A stretch of DNA of 64,000 nt, taken from the NCBI RefSeq assembly GCF_914271485.1, contig NZ_CAJZAG010000019.1, positions 1 through 64,000 of the forward strand. The letters are read 5' to 3'. Every line of letters starts with the position of its first letter. Position 1 is the first letter of the stretch. The position numbers and the translations under genes are program-made. This document shows, in pieces, positions 1 through 9,100 of this stretch. The DNA is from Cupriavidus pampae (lineage in GTDB: Bacteria > Pseudomonadota > Gammaproteobacteria > Burkholderiales > Burkholderiaceae). The notes under the pieces were generated by a model. It was not told the origin of the DNA. It was given only the letters and a program-made list of their open reading frames with translations, and ran no database searches.

Positions 1-58
1 CAACTTTGCGCCGATGATAGTGCGGATTACCCGTGTGAAAGTAGGTCATCGCCAGGCT
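1..58 (+). rRNA. rrf: 5S ribosomal RNA, 3' part
   Basis: The first 58 bases match the 3' half of a proteobacterial 5S rRNA: the GCCGATGATAGTG segment, the GTGTGAAAGTAGGTCATC segment and the closing GCCAGGCT that pairs with the 5' end of the molecule. The 5' half is outside the window. It shows that an rRNA operon runs into the window from the left. A strong terminator follows 12 bases later. Confidence 0.93.
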
Positions 59-69
59 CTTATGCTCAG

Positions 70-107
70 AACCCCTCAGCGCACTCCGCTGAGGGGTTTT
101 GTTTTTT
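70..107 (+). terminator. Rho-independent terminator of the rRNA operon
   Basis: A perfect 10-bp stem, CCCCTCAGCG (72-81) with CGCTGAGGGG (87-96), extended by AA/TT, is followed by a T-rich tail (97-107). It lies just after the 5S rRNA and should end the rRNA operon transcript. Confidence 0.93.
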
Positions 108-323
108 ATGCGTCGCTTCGATGTCCAATCGATGCGACAAGCGATGAGACCGTCACGCTCCATCGACGACTCAAAGGCCCCCGCAGCAGGCCGGTGAGCG
201 TCCCCTATAGGGTAGGAGCGTGATGTTTATCGCGCCGATTGTGGTTCGCTTCCGAGGCGTTTCTTGCCGCGGTAGCAGGCTGACAAGGCCGCCGCAAAGC
301 CTTTCCTCGTAAGGGGATAGTGC

Positions 324-352
324 TTGACAGCCTTGGCCAGCTTCGCCATAAT
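324..352 (+). promoter_or_regulatory. Sigma-70 promoter of the tRNA-tuf transcript
   Basis: A perfect -35 box TTGACA (324-329) and a -10 box CATAAT (347-352) are separated by exactly 17 bases. The predicted start is a few bases before tRNA-Tyr (367). It probably drives tRNA-Tyr, tRNA-Gly, tRNA-Thr and tuf, since no other clear promoter lies between them. Apart from this promoter I see nothing in 108-366. Confidence 0.85.
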
Positions 353-366
353 CGCTAGTTCGCTGC

Positions 367-452
367 GGAGAGGTGCCCGAGTGGCTAAAGGGGGCAGACT
401 GTAAATCTGTTGGCTTACGCCTACGCTGGTTCGAATCCAGCCCTCTCCACCA
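367..452 (+). tRNA. tyrT: tRNA-Tyr (anticodon GTA)
   Basis: The 86-nt gene has acceptor stem GGAGAGG/CCTCTCC, a long variable arm as expected of tRNA-Tyr, anticodon GTA at 401-403, a T-loop GGTTCGAATCC and an encoded CCA end (450-452). It is the first gene of a tRNA cluster preceding tuf. Confidence 0.97.
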
Positions 453-516
453 GAATGCAAGACAGCAATCCGGCCTAGCCGGTGTGAAGCAGGAAGTACG
501 CAGGAAAGTAACCCGG

Positions 517-590
517 GCGGGTGTAGCTCAATGGTAGAGCAGAAGCCTTCCAAGCTTACGACGAGGGTTCGATTCCCTTCACCCGCTCCA
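517..590 (+). tRNA. glyT: tRNA-Gly (anticodon TCC)
   Basis: The 74-nt gene has acceptor stem GCGGGTG/CACCCGC, anticodon TCC at 549-551, T-loop GGTTCGATTCC and an encoded CCA end. It lies 64 bases after tRNA-Tyr in the same cluster. Confidence 0.97.
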
Positions 591-627
591 GCGTCGCGGT
601 TGCTGTCAAAGAAGTAGTTCAAGTTTC

Positions 628-702
<75 letters not shown>

Positions 703-744
703 AATACCCGCACTGGCAGTTGCTACCGAGACAGGAGTCGCGAA

Positions 745-1935
745 ATGGCAAAGGAAAAGTTCGAACGGACCAAGCCGCACGTGAACGTAGGCACGATTGG
801 TCACGTTGACCATGGCAAGACGACGCTGACGGCGGCAATCGCCACGGTGCTGGCTGCGAAGTTCGGTGGTTCGGCCAAGAAGTACGACGAAATCGACGCG
901 GCGCCGGAAGAGAAGGCACGTGGTATCACGATCAACACGGCGCACGTTGAGTACGAGACGGCAAACCGCCACTACGCACACGTTGACTGCCCGGGCCACG
1001 CTGACTATGTGAAGAACATGATCACGGGCGCGGCACAGATGGACGGCGCGATCCTGGTGTGCTCGGCCGCTGACGGCCCGATGCCGCAGACGCGCGAGCA
1101 CATCCTGCTGGCCCGTCAGGTTGGCGTGCCTTACATCATCGTGTTCCTGAACAAGTGCGACATGGTGGACGACGCCGAGCTGCTCGAGCTGGTGGAAATG
1201 GAAGTGCGCGAGCTGCTGTCGAAGTACGACTTCCCGGGCGACGACACGCCGATCATCAAGGGTTCGGCCAAGCTGGCGCTGGAAGGCGACAAGGGCGAGC
1301 TGGGCGAAGTGGCGATCATGAACCTGGCCGACGCGCTGGACACGTACATCCCGACGCCGGAGCGCGCGGTTGACGGTACGTTCCTGATGCCGGTGGAAGA
1401 CGTGTTCTCGATCTCGGGTCGTGGCACGGTGGTGACCGGTCGTATCGAGCGTGGCGTGGTGAAGGTCGGCGAAGAAATCGAAATCGTGGGTATCCGCCCG
1501 ACGGTGAAGACGACTTGCACGGGCGTGGAAATGTTCCGCAAGCTGCTGGATCAGGGCCAGGCTGGTGACAACGTGGGTCTGCTGCTGCGCGGCACGAAGC
1601 GCGAAGACGTGGAGCGTGGTCAAGTCCTGTGCAAGCCGGGCTCGATCAAGCCGCACACGCACTTCACGGGTGAGGTGTACATCCTGTCGAAGGACGAAGG
1701 TGGTCGTCACACGCCGTTCTTCAACAACTACCGCCCGCAGTTCTATTTCCGTACGACCGACGTGACGGGCTCGATCGAGCTGCCGGCGGACAAGGAAATG
1801 GTTATGCCGGGTGACAACGTGTCGATCACGGTCAAGCTGATTGCCCCGATCGCCATGGAAGAAGGTCTGCGTTTCGCCATCCGTGAAGGCGGTCGTACCG
1901 TCGGCGCCGGTGTCGTGGCCAAGATCCTCGACTAA
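745..1935 (+). CDS. tuf: Elongation factor Tu (first copy)
   Basis: EF-Tu is a GTPase that brings aminoacyl-tRNA to the ribosomal A site in the cytoplasm. The 396-residue product has the G1 motif GHVDHGKTT near residue 19, DCPGHADY near 81 and NKCDMVDD near 136, then the two beta-barrel domains. ATG 745 follows the purine-rich ACAGGAGTCG; frame continues upstream but only through tRNA-Thr. A second copy at 20854-22044 appears identical in nucleotide sequence. The gene follows three tRNA genes and precedes tRNA-Trp, the usual arrangement in this family. Confidence 0.98.
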   Translation: MAKEKFERTKPHVNVGTIGHVDHGKTTLTAAIATVLAAKFGGSAKKYDEIDAAPEEKARGITINTAHVEYETANRHYAHVDCPGHADYVKNMITGAAQMDGAILVCSAADGPMPQTREHILLARQVGVPYIIVFLNKCDMVDDAELLELVEMEVRELLSKYDFPGDDTPIIKGSAKLALEGDKGELGEVAIMNLADALDTYIPTPERAVDGTFLMPVEDVFSISGRGTVVTGRIERGVVKVGEEIEIVGIRPTVKTTCTGVEMFRKLLDQGQAGDNVGLLLRGTKREDVERGQVLCKPGSIKPHTHFTGEVYILSKDEGGRHTPFFNNYRPQFYFRTTDVTGSIELPADKEMVMPGDNVSITVKLIAPIAMEEGLRFAIREGGRTVGAGVVAKILD

Positions 1936-1944
1936 GCAGTATTA

Positions 1945-1984
1945 CTGGCGAACGCGACAACAACCGGTCGCGTTCGTTTGCCAG
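1945..1984. other. Hairpin between tuf and tRNA-Trp
   Basis: GAACGCGAC (1950-1958) pairs with GTCGCGTTC (1967-1975), and the outer CTGGC/GCCAG (1945-1949, 1980-1984) can extend the stem past a small bulge. No T run follows, so it is more likely an RNA processing or stabilising structure than a terminator. Confidence 0.55.
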
Positions 1985-2019
1985 CGGGGTTGGCCTTGTG
2001 CCGACCCCAAAGTTGTTTT

Positions 2020-2095
2020 AGGGGTATAGCTCAACTGGCAGAGCGTCGGTCTCCAAAACCGAAGGTTGGGGGTTCGATTCCCTCTGCCCCTGCCA
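2020..2095 (+). tRNA. trpT: tRNA-Trp (anticodon CCA)
   Basis: The 76-nt gene has acceptor stem AGGGGTA/TGCCCCT, anticodon CCA at 2053-2055, T-loop GGTTCGATTCC and an encoded CCA end. It sits between tuf and secE, as in many proteobacteria. Confidence 0.97.
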
Positions 2096-2104
2096 ATTCA
2101 ATCA

Positions 2105-2134
2105 GCCGCGTCGCGAGAGCAATCGCGACGCGGC
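2105..2134. other. 12-bp perfect hairpin between tRNA-Trp and secE
   Basis: GCCGCGTCGCGA (2105-2116) is followed by a 6-base loop and its exact complement (2123-2134). The tail (TTAGTCTCGTTT) is not a clean T run. It may be a weak terminator for the tRNA transcript or a stem that marks tRNA 3' processing. Confidence 0.5.
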
Positions 2135-2153
2135 TTAGTCTCGTTTGCGAAAC

Positions 2154-2534
2154 ATGGCCAATCCCAATGTCGAAACCGTAGGTGCCTCGAGCGGCAAGTG
2201 GCTGCTCGCGGTGGCGGTGCTGCTGGTGGTTGCCGGAGTCATCGGTTTCTACGTGCTTGCGCAGCAGCCCGGGTACGTACGCGGTGCCGCGCTGTTCGTC
2301 GGGCTTGCGCTCGGCGTCGTGGTGGCACTGGTATCCGCGCCCGGCAAGGACTTCGTGGGGTTCGCCAAGGAATCGTACCGGGAAGTTCGCAAGGTCGTAT
2401 GGCCGACGCGCAAGGAAGCGGGTCAGATGACGGGCCTCGTGTTCGTCTTCGTCGTGATCATGGCGCTGTTCCTGTGGTCGGCTGACAAGCTGATCGAGTG
2501 GGTGATTTTCTCGCTCGTTCTTGGCTGGAAATAA
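2154..2534 (+). CDS. secE: Preprotein translocase subunit SecE
   Basis: SecE is an inner-membrane subunit of the SecYEG channel that clamps the two halves of SecY. The 126-residue product has three hydrophobic segments (about residues 16-36, 42-60 and 94-115), the three-span form usual in proteobacteria, and the conserved amphipathic motif SYREVRKVVWPTRKE near residue 73. An upstream in-frame TTG (2145) exists, but ATG 2154 gives the standard N-terminus MANPNVE. It ends 10 bases before nusG. Confidence 0.96.
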   Translation: MANPNVETVGASSGKWLLAVAVLLVVAGVIGFYVLAQQPGYVRGAALFVGLALGVVVALVSAPGKDFVGFAKESYREVRKVVWPTRKEAGQMTGLVFVFVVIMALFLWSADKLIEWVIFSLVLGWK

Positions 2535-2544
2535 GAGGTAGCAC

Positions 2545-3126
2545 ATGACGGATAACGCCCAGCAGGAAACCACCGCCGCGGAATCGCCTTCGTCGAAGAA
2601 GCGTTGGTATGTCGTGCATGCTTATTCCGGCATGGAAAAGAGCGTGCAACGCGCGCTGCAGGAGCGCATCGACCGCGCAGAGATGCAGGACAAGTTTGGC
2701 CGCATCCTGGTGCCGTCGGAAGAAGTTGTCGAGATCAAGGGTGGTCACAAGTCGGTGACCGAGCGTCGTTTCTTCCCGGGCTACGTGCTTGTGGAAATGG
2801 AAATGACCGACGAGACGTGGCACCTCGTGAAGAACACGAGCAAGGTGACCGGTTTCGTGGGCGGGGCGCGTAATCGCCCGAGCCCGATTTCCCAGCGGGA
2901 AGTCGACAAGATCATGACCCAGATGCAGGAAGGGGTCGAGAAGCCGCGTCCCAAGACGCTGTTCGAAGTGGGTGAAATGGTGCGCGTCAAGGACGGCCCG
3001 TTCACGGACTTCAACGGCAATGTCGAGGAAGTGAATTACGAGAAGTCGCGTCTGCGCGTCTCGGTCACGATCTTCGGACGTGCAACGCCGGTCGAGCTCG
3101 AGTTCGGTCAGGTCGAGAAGGTGTAA
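2545..3126 (+). CDS. nusG: Transcription termination/antitermination protein NusG
   Basis: NusG binds RNA polymerase, suppresses pausing and links it to Rho or to ribosomal protein S10. The 193-residue product has the N-terminal NGN domain (RWYVVHAYSGMEKSVQRAL near residue 22) and a C-terminal KOW domain containing GPFTDFNGNVEEV near residue 152. It lies downstream of secE with an AAGAGGT ribosome-binding site at the join, the standard secE-nusG pair. Confidence 0.97.
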   Translation: MTDNAQQETTAAESPSSKKRWYVVHAYSGMEKSVQRALQERIDRAEMQDKFGRILVPSEEVVEIKGGHKSVTERRFFPGYVLVEMEMTDETWHLVKNTSKVTGFVGGARNRPSPISQREVDKIMTQMQEGVEKPRPKTLFEVGEMVRVKDGPFTDFNGNVEEVNYEKSRLRVSVTIFGRATPVELEFGQVEKV

Positions 3127-3279
3127 AGGGCTTTGCCCGGCGCACTCGCAAGAGTGGCGACGGGTTGATCCGGCAGATGCCGGATCCAAAGAGGAGCGTG
3201 AGGTCACGCCAGGCGTGGCGACAGCGCGTTATGACTCAACTGGATCATCCCGTTAGCGGATGATCCGTATGGAGTAAAG
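3127..3279 (+). promoter_or_regulatory. nusG-rplK leader with three hairpins, candidate L1 target
   Basis: The 153-base gap holds CACTC-GCAA-GAGTG (a tetraloop hairpin near 3143-3156), a palindrome at 3167-3186 (GATCCGGCA then TGCCGGATC), and GGATCATCC (3242-3250) with GGATGATCC (3258-3266). The last hairpin ends 4 bases before the rplK ribosome-binding site GGAG. L1 is known to repress the rplK-rplA mRNA by binding its leader. That this structure is the L1 site is inference. Confidence 0.5.
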
Positions 3280-3711
3280 ATGGCCAAGAAGATCATTGGC
3301 TTTATCAAGCTGCAAATTCCGGCTGGTAAGGCAAATCCCTCCCCGCCCGTTGGTCCCGCACTGGGTCAGCGTGGTCTGAACATCATGGAGTTCTGCAAGG
3401 CGTTCAACGCCCAGACCCAGGGTATGGAACCCGGTCTGCCGGTGCCGGTGGTGATTACCGCCTTCGCCGACAAGAGCTTCACGTTCGTGATGAAGTCGCC
3501 TCCCGCGACCGTGCTGATCAAGAAGGCAGCCGGCGTGGCCAAGGGCTCGCCGAAGCCGCATACCGACAAGGTTGGCAAGATCACCCGCGCCCAGGCTGAA
3601 GAAATCGCCAAGGCCAAGAACGCCGACCTGACCGCTGCCGATCTGGACGCGGCCGTGCGTACGATCGCCGGTTCGGCACGTTCGATGGGCATCACCGTGG
3701 AGGGTCTGTAA
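3280..3711 (+). CDS. rplK: 50S ribosomal protein L11
   Basis: L11 binds the GTPase-associated centre of 23S rRNA and is needed for factor binding. The 143-residue product has the N-terminal motif GKANPSPPVGPALGQRGLN with its flexible proline-rich face near residue 22, and the RNA-binding C-terminal domain ending in GSARSMGITVEG. The stop codon touches the rplA start with no gap, which suggests translational coupling. Length is normal. Confidence 0.98.
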   Translation: MAKKIIGFIKLQIPAGKANPSPPVGPALGQRGLNIMEFCKAFNAQTQGMEPGLPVPVVITAFADKSFTFVMKSPPATVLIKKAAGVAKGSPKPHTDKVGKITRAQAEEIAKAKNADLTAADLDAAVRTIAGSARSMGITVEGL

Positions 3712-4407
3712 ATGGCTAAGGTTTCGAAGCGCGTCGCCGCCAACAAGGCGAAGGTCGAGCGTACCAAGTTCTACGCGATCGACGAGGCCCTGGGCCTGGT
3801 GAAGGGTGCTGCCTCGGCAAAGTTTGACGAATCGATCGACGTGGCCGTGCAACTCGGCATCGATGCGAAGAAGTCGGACCAGGTGGTTCGCGGTTCCGTG
3901 GTGCTGCCGGCTGGTACCGGCAAGTCGGTGCGCGTGGCAGTGTTCGCGCAAGGCGACAAGGCCCAGGCCGCCAAGGACGCTGGCGCCGATATCGTCGGCA
4001 TGGAAGACCTGGCCGAGCAAGTCAAGGCCGGTAACCTGAACTTCGACGTCGTGATCGCTTCGCCGGACACGATGCGTATCGTCGGTACGCTGGGCCAGAT
4101 CCTCGGCCCGCGCGGCCTGATGCCGAACCCGAAGGTCGGCACGGTGACGCCGGACGTAGCCCAGGCCGTGAAGAACGCCAAGGCTGGTCAGGTGCAATAC
4201 CGTGTGGACAAGGCCGGTATCATCCACGCGACCATTGGTCGTCGCTCGTTCGAAGACGCCGCGCTGAAGAGCAACCTCGCCGCACTGCTGGACGCGCTGG
4301 TGAAGTCGAAGCCGGCCACGAGCAAGGGCGTGTACCTGCGCAAGATCGCCGTGTCGTCCACGATGGGCGTTGGCGTGCGCGTTGACCAGGCTTCGCTGGC
4401 AGCCTGA
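3712..4407 (+). CDS. rplA: 50S ribosomal protein L1
   Basis: L1 forms the mobile stalk at the ribosomal E site and in E. coli represses its own operon. The 231-residue product carries the typical KVSKRVAANK N-terminus, GPRGLMPNPKVGTVT near residue 127 and a GVYLRKIAVSSTMG C-terminal segment. It begins directly after the rplK stop. A 368-base leader separates it from rplJ. Confidence 0.98.
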   Translation: MAKVSKRVAANKAKVERTKFYAIDEALGLVKGAASAKFDESIDVAVQLGIDAKKSDQVVRGSVVLPAGTGKSVRVAVFAQGDKAQAAKDAGADIVGMEDLAEQVKAGNLNFDVVIASPDTMRIVGTLGQILGPRGLMPNPKVGTVTPDVAQAVKNAKAGQVQYRVDKAGIIHATIGRRSFEDAALKSNLAALLDALVKSKPATSKGVYLRKIAVSSTMGVGVRVDQASLAA

Positions 4408-4775
4408 ACGCTGCCGCAGTCGCTGACCGGAACCCGATAACGCCGGTTGGACAAGAATGAAAGATCTCGCCTTGTGCGAGATCGGCTCCGGACCCGAAAG
4501 GAATGGAGCAAGGCTTTGGGCAGTGGAGTGGCCGCGGCGCGCAAGCGCAAAGGCCGCCCCGCTGGTTATCAAAGACCGCTGGTGTTCATGGGCGCAGTCT
4601 GGCTACGTGGACTTAATCGGAAGGCGACGAGCCGACCCGCCAGCGCAGATGGCGAACCCGAGGGATTGAAGCATCCGGGCAACCGGGTGATTCGGGCCAA
4701 TCGGACGCCGTTCGTTTGGACTGATGCGTGTCGTTGGACCATGGGTCCGATAGCGCATCGTTTTGGAGCTTAACC
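4408..4775 (+). promoter_or_regulatory. rplJ leader (probable L10 autoregulatory leader)
   Basis: This long gap has no gene. It contains a perfect hairpin GATCTCGC/GCGAGATC (4463-4483), a conserved-looking segment AAAGACCGCTGGTGTTCA near 4571, and a composite hairpin just before rplJ: GATGCG (4723-4728) pairs with CGCATC (4754-4759) and encloses GGACC-AT-GGGTCC. The last hairpin ends 5 bases before the rplJ ribosome-binding site GGAG (4765-4768). In proteobacteria, L10-L12 binds such a leader and blocks rplJ translation. Assignment is by position and structure. Confidence 0.65.
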
Positions 4776-5306
4776 GTGCCACTCAATATTGAAGATAAGA
4801 AGGCCGTCGTTGCTGAGGTTTCGGCGCAAGTCGCCGCTGCCCAGACCATCGTCGTCGCCGAATATCGCGGCATTAAGGTTAGCGATCTGACCAAGCTGCG
4901 CGCTACCGCTCGCACGCAAGGCGTCTACCTGCGCGTTCTGAAGAACACGCTGGCTCGCCGCGCTGTGGAAGGTACGCCGTTTGCAGGCCTCGCAGAGCAA
5001 CTCACCGGTCCGCTGATCTACGGTATTTCCGCAGATGCAGTGTCGCCGGCGAAGGTGCTGAACGATTTTGCCAAGACCAACGACAAGCTGGTTCTTCGTG
5101 CAGGCTCGTTCGATGGCAAGGTTCTCGATGCTGCCGCCGTGAAGGCGCTGGCTTCGATTCCGAGCCGCGATGAACTGCTGGCTCAGCTGCTGGGCGTTAT
5201 GCAGGCACCGGTGTCGGGCTTCGCCCGTCTGCTGGCTGCGCTGTCCGCCAAGAAGGCAGAAGGCGAACCCGCTGCGGCAGAAGCCGCTCCCGCGGAATCG
5301 GCCTGA
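4776..5306 (+). CDS. rplJ: 50S ribosomal protein L10
   Basis: L10 anchors the L7/L12 dimers on the 50S stalk. The 176-residue product starts at GTG 4776 (protein MPLNIEDKKAVVAEVS), seven bases after a GGAG ribosome-binding site; an upstream in-frame ATG (4728) lies within the regulatory hairpin region and is unlikely. It shows KNTLARRAV and the C-terminal helix that binds L12, ending in an alanine/glutamate-rich tail. It pairs with rplL downstream. Confidence 0.96.
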   Translation: MPLNIEDKKAVVAEVSAQVAAAQTIVVAEYRGIKVSDLTKLRATARTQGVYLRVLKNTLARRAVEGTPFAGLAEQLTGPLIYGISADAVSPAKVLNDFAKTNDKLVLRAGSFDGKVLDAAAVKALASIPSRDELLAQLLGVMQAPVSGFARLLAALSAKKAEGEPAAAEAAPAESA

Positions 5307-5377
5307 GCCCTGCGTGGTCTCGCTTAGATAGATCGCAATACCCAATACCGAATCACATCTAGTAGGAGTAATTCCAA

Positions 5378-5752
5378 ATGGCAATCAGCAAAGACGACAT
5401 CCTTGAAGCCGTAGGCGCGATGTCCGTGATGGAACTGAACGACCTGGTGAAGGCGTTCGAAGAAAAGTTTGGCGTATCCGCCGCTGCGATGGCTGTTGCC
5501 GCCGCTCCGGGCGCTGGTGGCGCTGCTGCCGCTGAAGAAAAGACCGAGTTCAACGTTGTTCTGGCCGAAGTGGGCGCAAACAAGGTTGGCGTGATCAAGG
5601 CCGTTCGCGAAATCACCGGTCTGGGCCTGAAGGAAGCCAAGGATCTGGTCGATGGCGCACCGAAGCCCGTGAAGGAAGGCGTGGACAAGGCTGCTGCCGA
5701 CGAAGCCAAGAAGAAGCTGGAAGACGCTGGCGCGAAGGTCGAAATCAAGTAA
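5378..5752 (+). CDS. rplL: 50S ribosomal protein L7/L12
   Basis: L7/L12 is the multimeric stalk protein that recruits translational GTPases. The 124-residue product has the N-terminal dimerisation helices (DDILEAVGAMSVMELNDLV), an alanine/glycine hinge around residues 40-52 and the conserved C-terminal domain with VGVIKAVREITGLGLKEAK. AGGAG lies 9 bases before ATG. An attenuating terminator and long leader separate it from rpoB. Confidence 0.98.
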   Translation: MAISKDDILEAVGAMSVMELNDLVKAFEEKFGVSAAAMAVAAAPGAGGAAAAEEKTEFNVVLAEVGANKVGVIKAVREITGLGLKEAKDLVDGAPKPVKEGVDKAAADEAKKKLEDAGAKVEIK

Positions 5753-5760
5753 GTGGTATG

Positions 5761-5820
5761 CGCGTGCCCTCCGGCACGCGGTCAGGGCTGGCAAAGGGAA
5801 TTCCCGGCGCCAGCCTTTTT
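5761..5820 (+). terminator. Hairpin plus attenuating terminator between rplL and rpoB
   Basis: A first hairpin CGCGTGCC/GGCACGCG (5761-5768, 5773-5780) is followed by GGCTGGC (5786-5792) pairing with GCCAGCC (5809-5815) around an inner GGGAA/TTCCC, then TTTTT (5816-5820). In E. coli a partial terminator at this point lowers rpoBC expression relative to rplJL; the same role is inferred here. Confidence 0.8.
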
Positions 5821-5943
5821 GCGCTTCTGCGGGTGTGTTTGATGCGGCACCTGGATGACCTGCCAAATCAAGCGAGCAGGGCAGAATGCGCGAGAATGTG
5901 ATGTAACAGAGGCTGCGCCGGCGAAGATTCGATGTTGCCGCAG

Positions 5944-6012
5944 CAGAACACAAACATCAGTGGCACACTAAGTGGTTGCTGATGTTTGTCTTCTGAACCG
6001 ACTGCAGAAGAC
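5944..6012 (+). promoter_or_regulatory. Overlapping alternative hairpins in the rpoB leader
   Basis: Segment 5944-5960 (CAGAACACAAACATCAG) is complementary with one mismatch to 5979-5995. The 3' part of that second arm, GTCTTCTG (5988-5995), is also perfectly complementary to CAGAAGAC (6005-6012). The two stems cannot form together. An RNase III processing site is known in the E. coli rplL-rpoB spacer. The rest of 5753-6195 holds no gene that I can support. Confidence 0.6.
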
Positions 6013-6195
6013 AAGTTTGGTCGGGTGTCCCCCGGGCGAGTACAGGCATTGCGCCAATGCAATGACCACACCGCCCGCAGCGTGCGGACACCGTCAGCCA
6101 GAGGTTGGTAGCGGCCAACCGCCAAATCCCCTCCCAGTCGCTGAACACCTCAGGGTAGGACAGGTCCACCTGCCCTGCGATGATTCGGAGATCCC

Positions 6196-9100
6196 ATGGC
6201 GTACAGCTTCACCGAAAAGAAGCGCATTCGCAAATCGTTTGCGAAGCGCGCGACGGTTCATCAGGTTCCATTCCTGCTTGCCACTCAGATTGAATCCTAC
6301 ACCCAGTTCCTGCAAGCGGATACGCCTGCCGTGCGCCGGAAAACCGAGGGGTTGCAGGCCGCTTTTAACGCGATCTTCCCCATTTCGTCCCATAACGGGC
6401 TTGCCCGTATGGAGTTCGTCTCGTATCACCTGTCCAACCCGCCGTTCGACGTCAAGGAATGCCAGCAGCGTGGCCTGACGTTCCACTCGGCGCTTCGTGC
6501 CAAGGTTCGCCTGATCATCAACGATCGCGAAAACCCGGGCAAGGTGAAGGAAGTGAAGGAGCAGGAAGTGTACATGGGCGAAATTCCGCTCATGACCTCG
6601 ACCGGCTCGTTCGTGATCAATGGCACCGAGCGTGTCATCGTGTCCCAGCTGCACCGTTCGCCGGGCGTGTTCTTCGAGCACGACAAGGGCAAGACGCACA
6701 GCTCGGGCAAGCTGCTGTTCTCGGCGCGGATCATCCCGTACCGCGGCTCGTGGCTCGACTTCGAATTCGACCCGAAGGACATCCTGTACTTCCGCGTCGA
6801 CCGCCGCCGGAAGATGCCGGTGACGATCCTGCTGAAGTCGATCGGTCTGACGCCCGAGCAGATCCTTGCGCATTTCTTCGTGTTCGACAACTTCACGCTG
6901 CAATCGGAAGGCGCGCAGCTGGAGTTCGTGCCCGAGCGTCTGCGCGGTGAAGTCGCCCGCTTCGACATCGCCGACAAGAACGGTCGCGTGGTCGTCGAGA
7001 AGGACAAGCGTATCAACGCGAAGCACATTCGCGACCTCGACTCGGCCGGTACCAAGCTGATCAGCGTGCCGGAAGACTATCTGCTCGGCCGCGTGCTGGC
7101 GAAGAACATCATCGACCCGGACACGGGTGAGGTGATTGCCAACGCCAACGACGAGCTGACCGAGACGTTGCTCGAGAACCTGCGTGAAGCCGGCGTCAAG
7201 GAAATCCAGACGCTGTACACGAACGACCTCGACCAGGGTCCGTACATGTCGCAGACGCTGCGCGTGGACGAGACTGCGGACCAGACCGCTGCGCGTATCG
7301 CGATCTATCGCATGATGCGCCCGGGCGAGCCGCCGACCGAGGAAGCCGTGGAAGCGCTGTTCCAGCGTCTGTTCTACAGCGAGGAATCGTACGATCTGTC
7401 GCGCGTTGGCCGCATGAAGGTCAACAGCCGTCTGTCGCGCCCGAGCGGCGAGGGCAGCATGGTGCTGCAGGACGAGGACATCCTCGAGACGATCAAGATC
7501 CTGGTCAACCTGCGTAACGGCAAGGGCGAGGTCGATGACATCGATCACCTGGGTAACCGTCGCGTGCGTTGCGTGGGCGAACTGGCCGAAAACCAGTTCC
7601 GCGCTGGTCTGTCGCGTGTGGAGCGTGCGGTCAAGGAACGTCTGGGCCAGGCCGAGACCGAAAACCTGATGCCGCATGACCTGATCAACTCGAAGCCGAT
7701 CTCGTCGGCGATTCGCGAGTTCTTCGGTTCGTCGCAGCTGTCGCAGTTTATGGACCAGACCAACCCGCTGTCGGAAATCACGCACAAGCGTCGTGTTTCC
7801 GCACTGGGCCCGGGCGGTCTGACGCGCGAGCGCGCGGGCTTTGAAGTCCGCGACGTGCACCCGACCCACTATGGCCGCGTGTGCCCGATCGAAACGCCGG
7901 AAGGTCCGAACATTGGTCTGATCAACTCGCTCGCACTGTATGCGCGCCTGAACGAGTACGGCTTCCTCGAGACGCCGTACCGCAAGGTCGTGGACAGCAA
8001 GCTGACCGACCAAGTGGACTACCTGTCGGCTATCGAGGAAGGCAAGTACGTGGTGGCGCAGGCCAACGCGACGCTCGACGGCGAAGGCAACCTGATCGAC
8101 GAACTGGTTTCCGCGCGTGAAGGTTCCGAGCGTGAAACCCGTATGGTCACGCCGGACCGCGTGCAGTACATCGACGTGGCGCCGTCGCAGATCGTGTCGG
8201 CGGCAGCTTCGCTGGTGCCGTTCCTCGAGCACGACGATGCAAACCGTGCACTGATGGGCGCGAACATGCAGCGTCAGGCCGTGCCTTGCCTGCGTCCGGA
8301 CAAGCCGCTGGTGGGTACCGGTATTGAGCGTACGGTGGCTGTTGACTCGGGCACCGCCGTGCAGGCGACGCGTGGTGGCGTGGTCGACTACGTCGATGCG
8401 ATGCGTATCGTGATCCGTGTGAACGACGATGAAGCCGTGGCCGGTGAAGTCGGCGTGGACATCTACAACCTGATCAAGTACACGCGCTCGAACCAGAACA
8501 CGAACATCAACCAGCGTCCGATGGTCAAGGTGGGCGACATCGTGGCCCGCGGCGACGTGGTGGCCGATGGTGCGTCGACCGACCTCGGCGAACTGGCGCT
8601 TGGCCAGAACATGCTCGTGGCGTTCATGCCGTGGAACGGCTACAACTTCGAAGATTCGATCCTGATCTCCGAACGCGTGGTGGCCGAAGACCGCTACACC
8701 TCGATCCACATCGAGGAACTGTCGGTCGTGGCCCGTGACACGAAGCTGGGACCCGAGGAAATCACGCGCGACATCTCGAACCTCGCCGAAGCGCAACTCG
8801 CGCGTCTGGACGAGTCGGGCATCACGTATATCGGCGCCGAAGTGGAAGCCGGTGACGTGCTGGTCGGCAAGGTGACGCCGAAGGGCGAAACCCAGCTGAC
8901 GCCGGAAGAGAAGCTGCTGCGCGCGATCTTCGGCGAGAAGGCATCGGACGTGAAGGACACCTCGCTGCGCGTGCCGTCGGGCATGAGCGGCATCGTGATC
9001 GACGTCCAGGTCTTCACGCGTGAAGGCGTGACCCGCGACAAGCGTGCCCAGTCGATCATCGACGACGAACTGAAGCGCTATCGCCTGGACCTGAACGACC

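Noticed and set aside
14..223. Short frame over the 5S rRNA end and terminator
   Set aside because: It starts inside the rRNA and reads through the terminator; not a gene.
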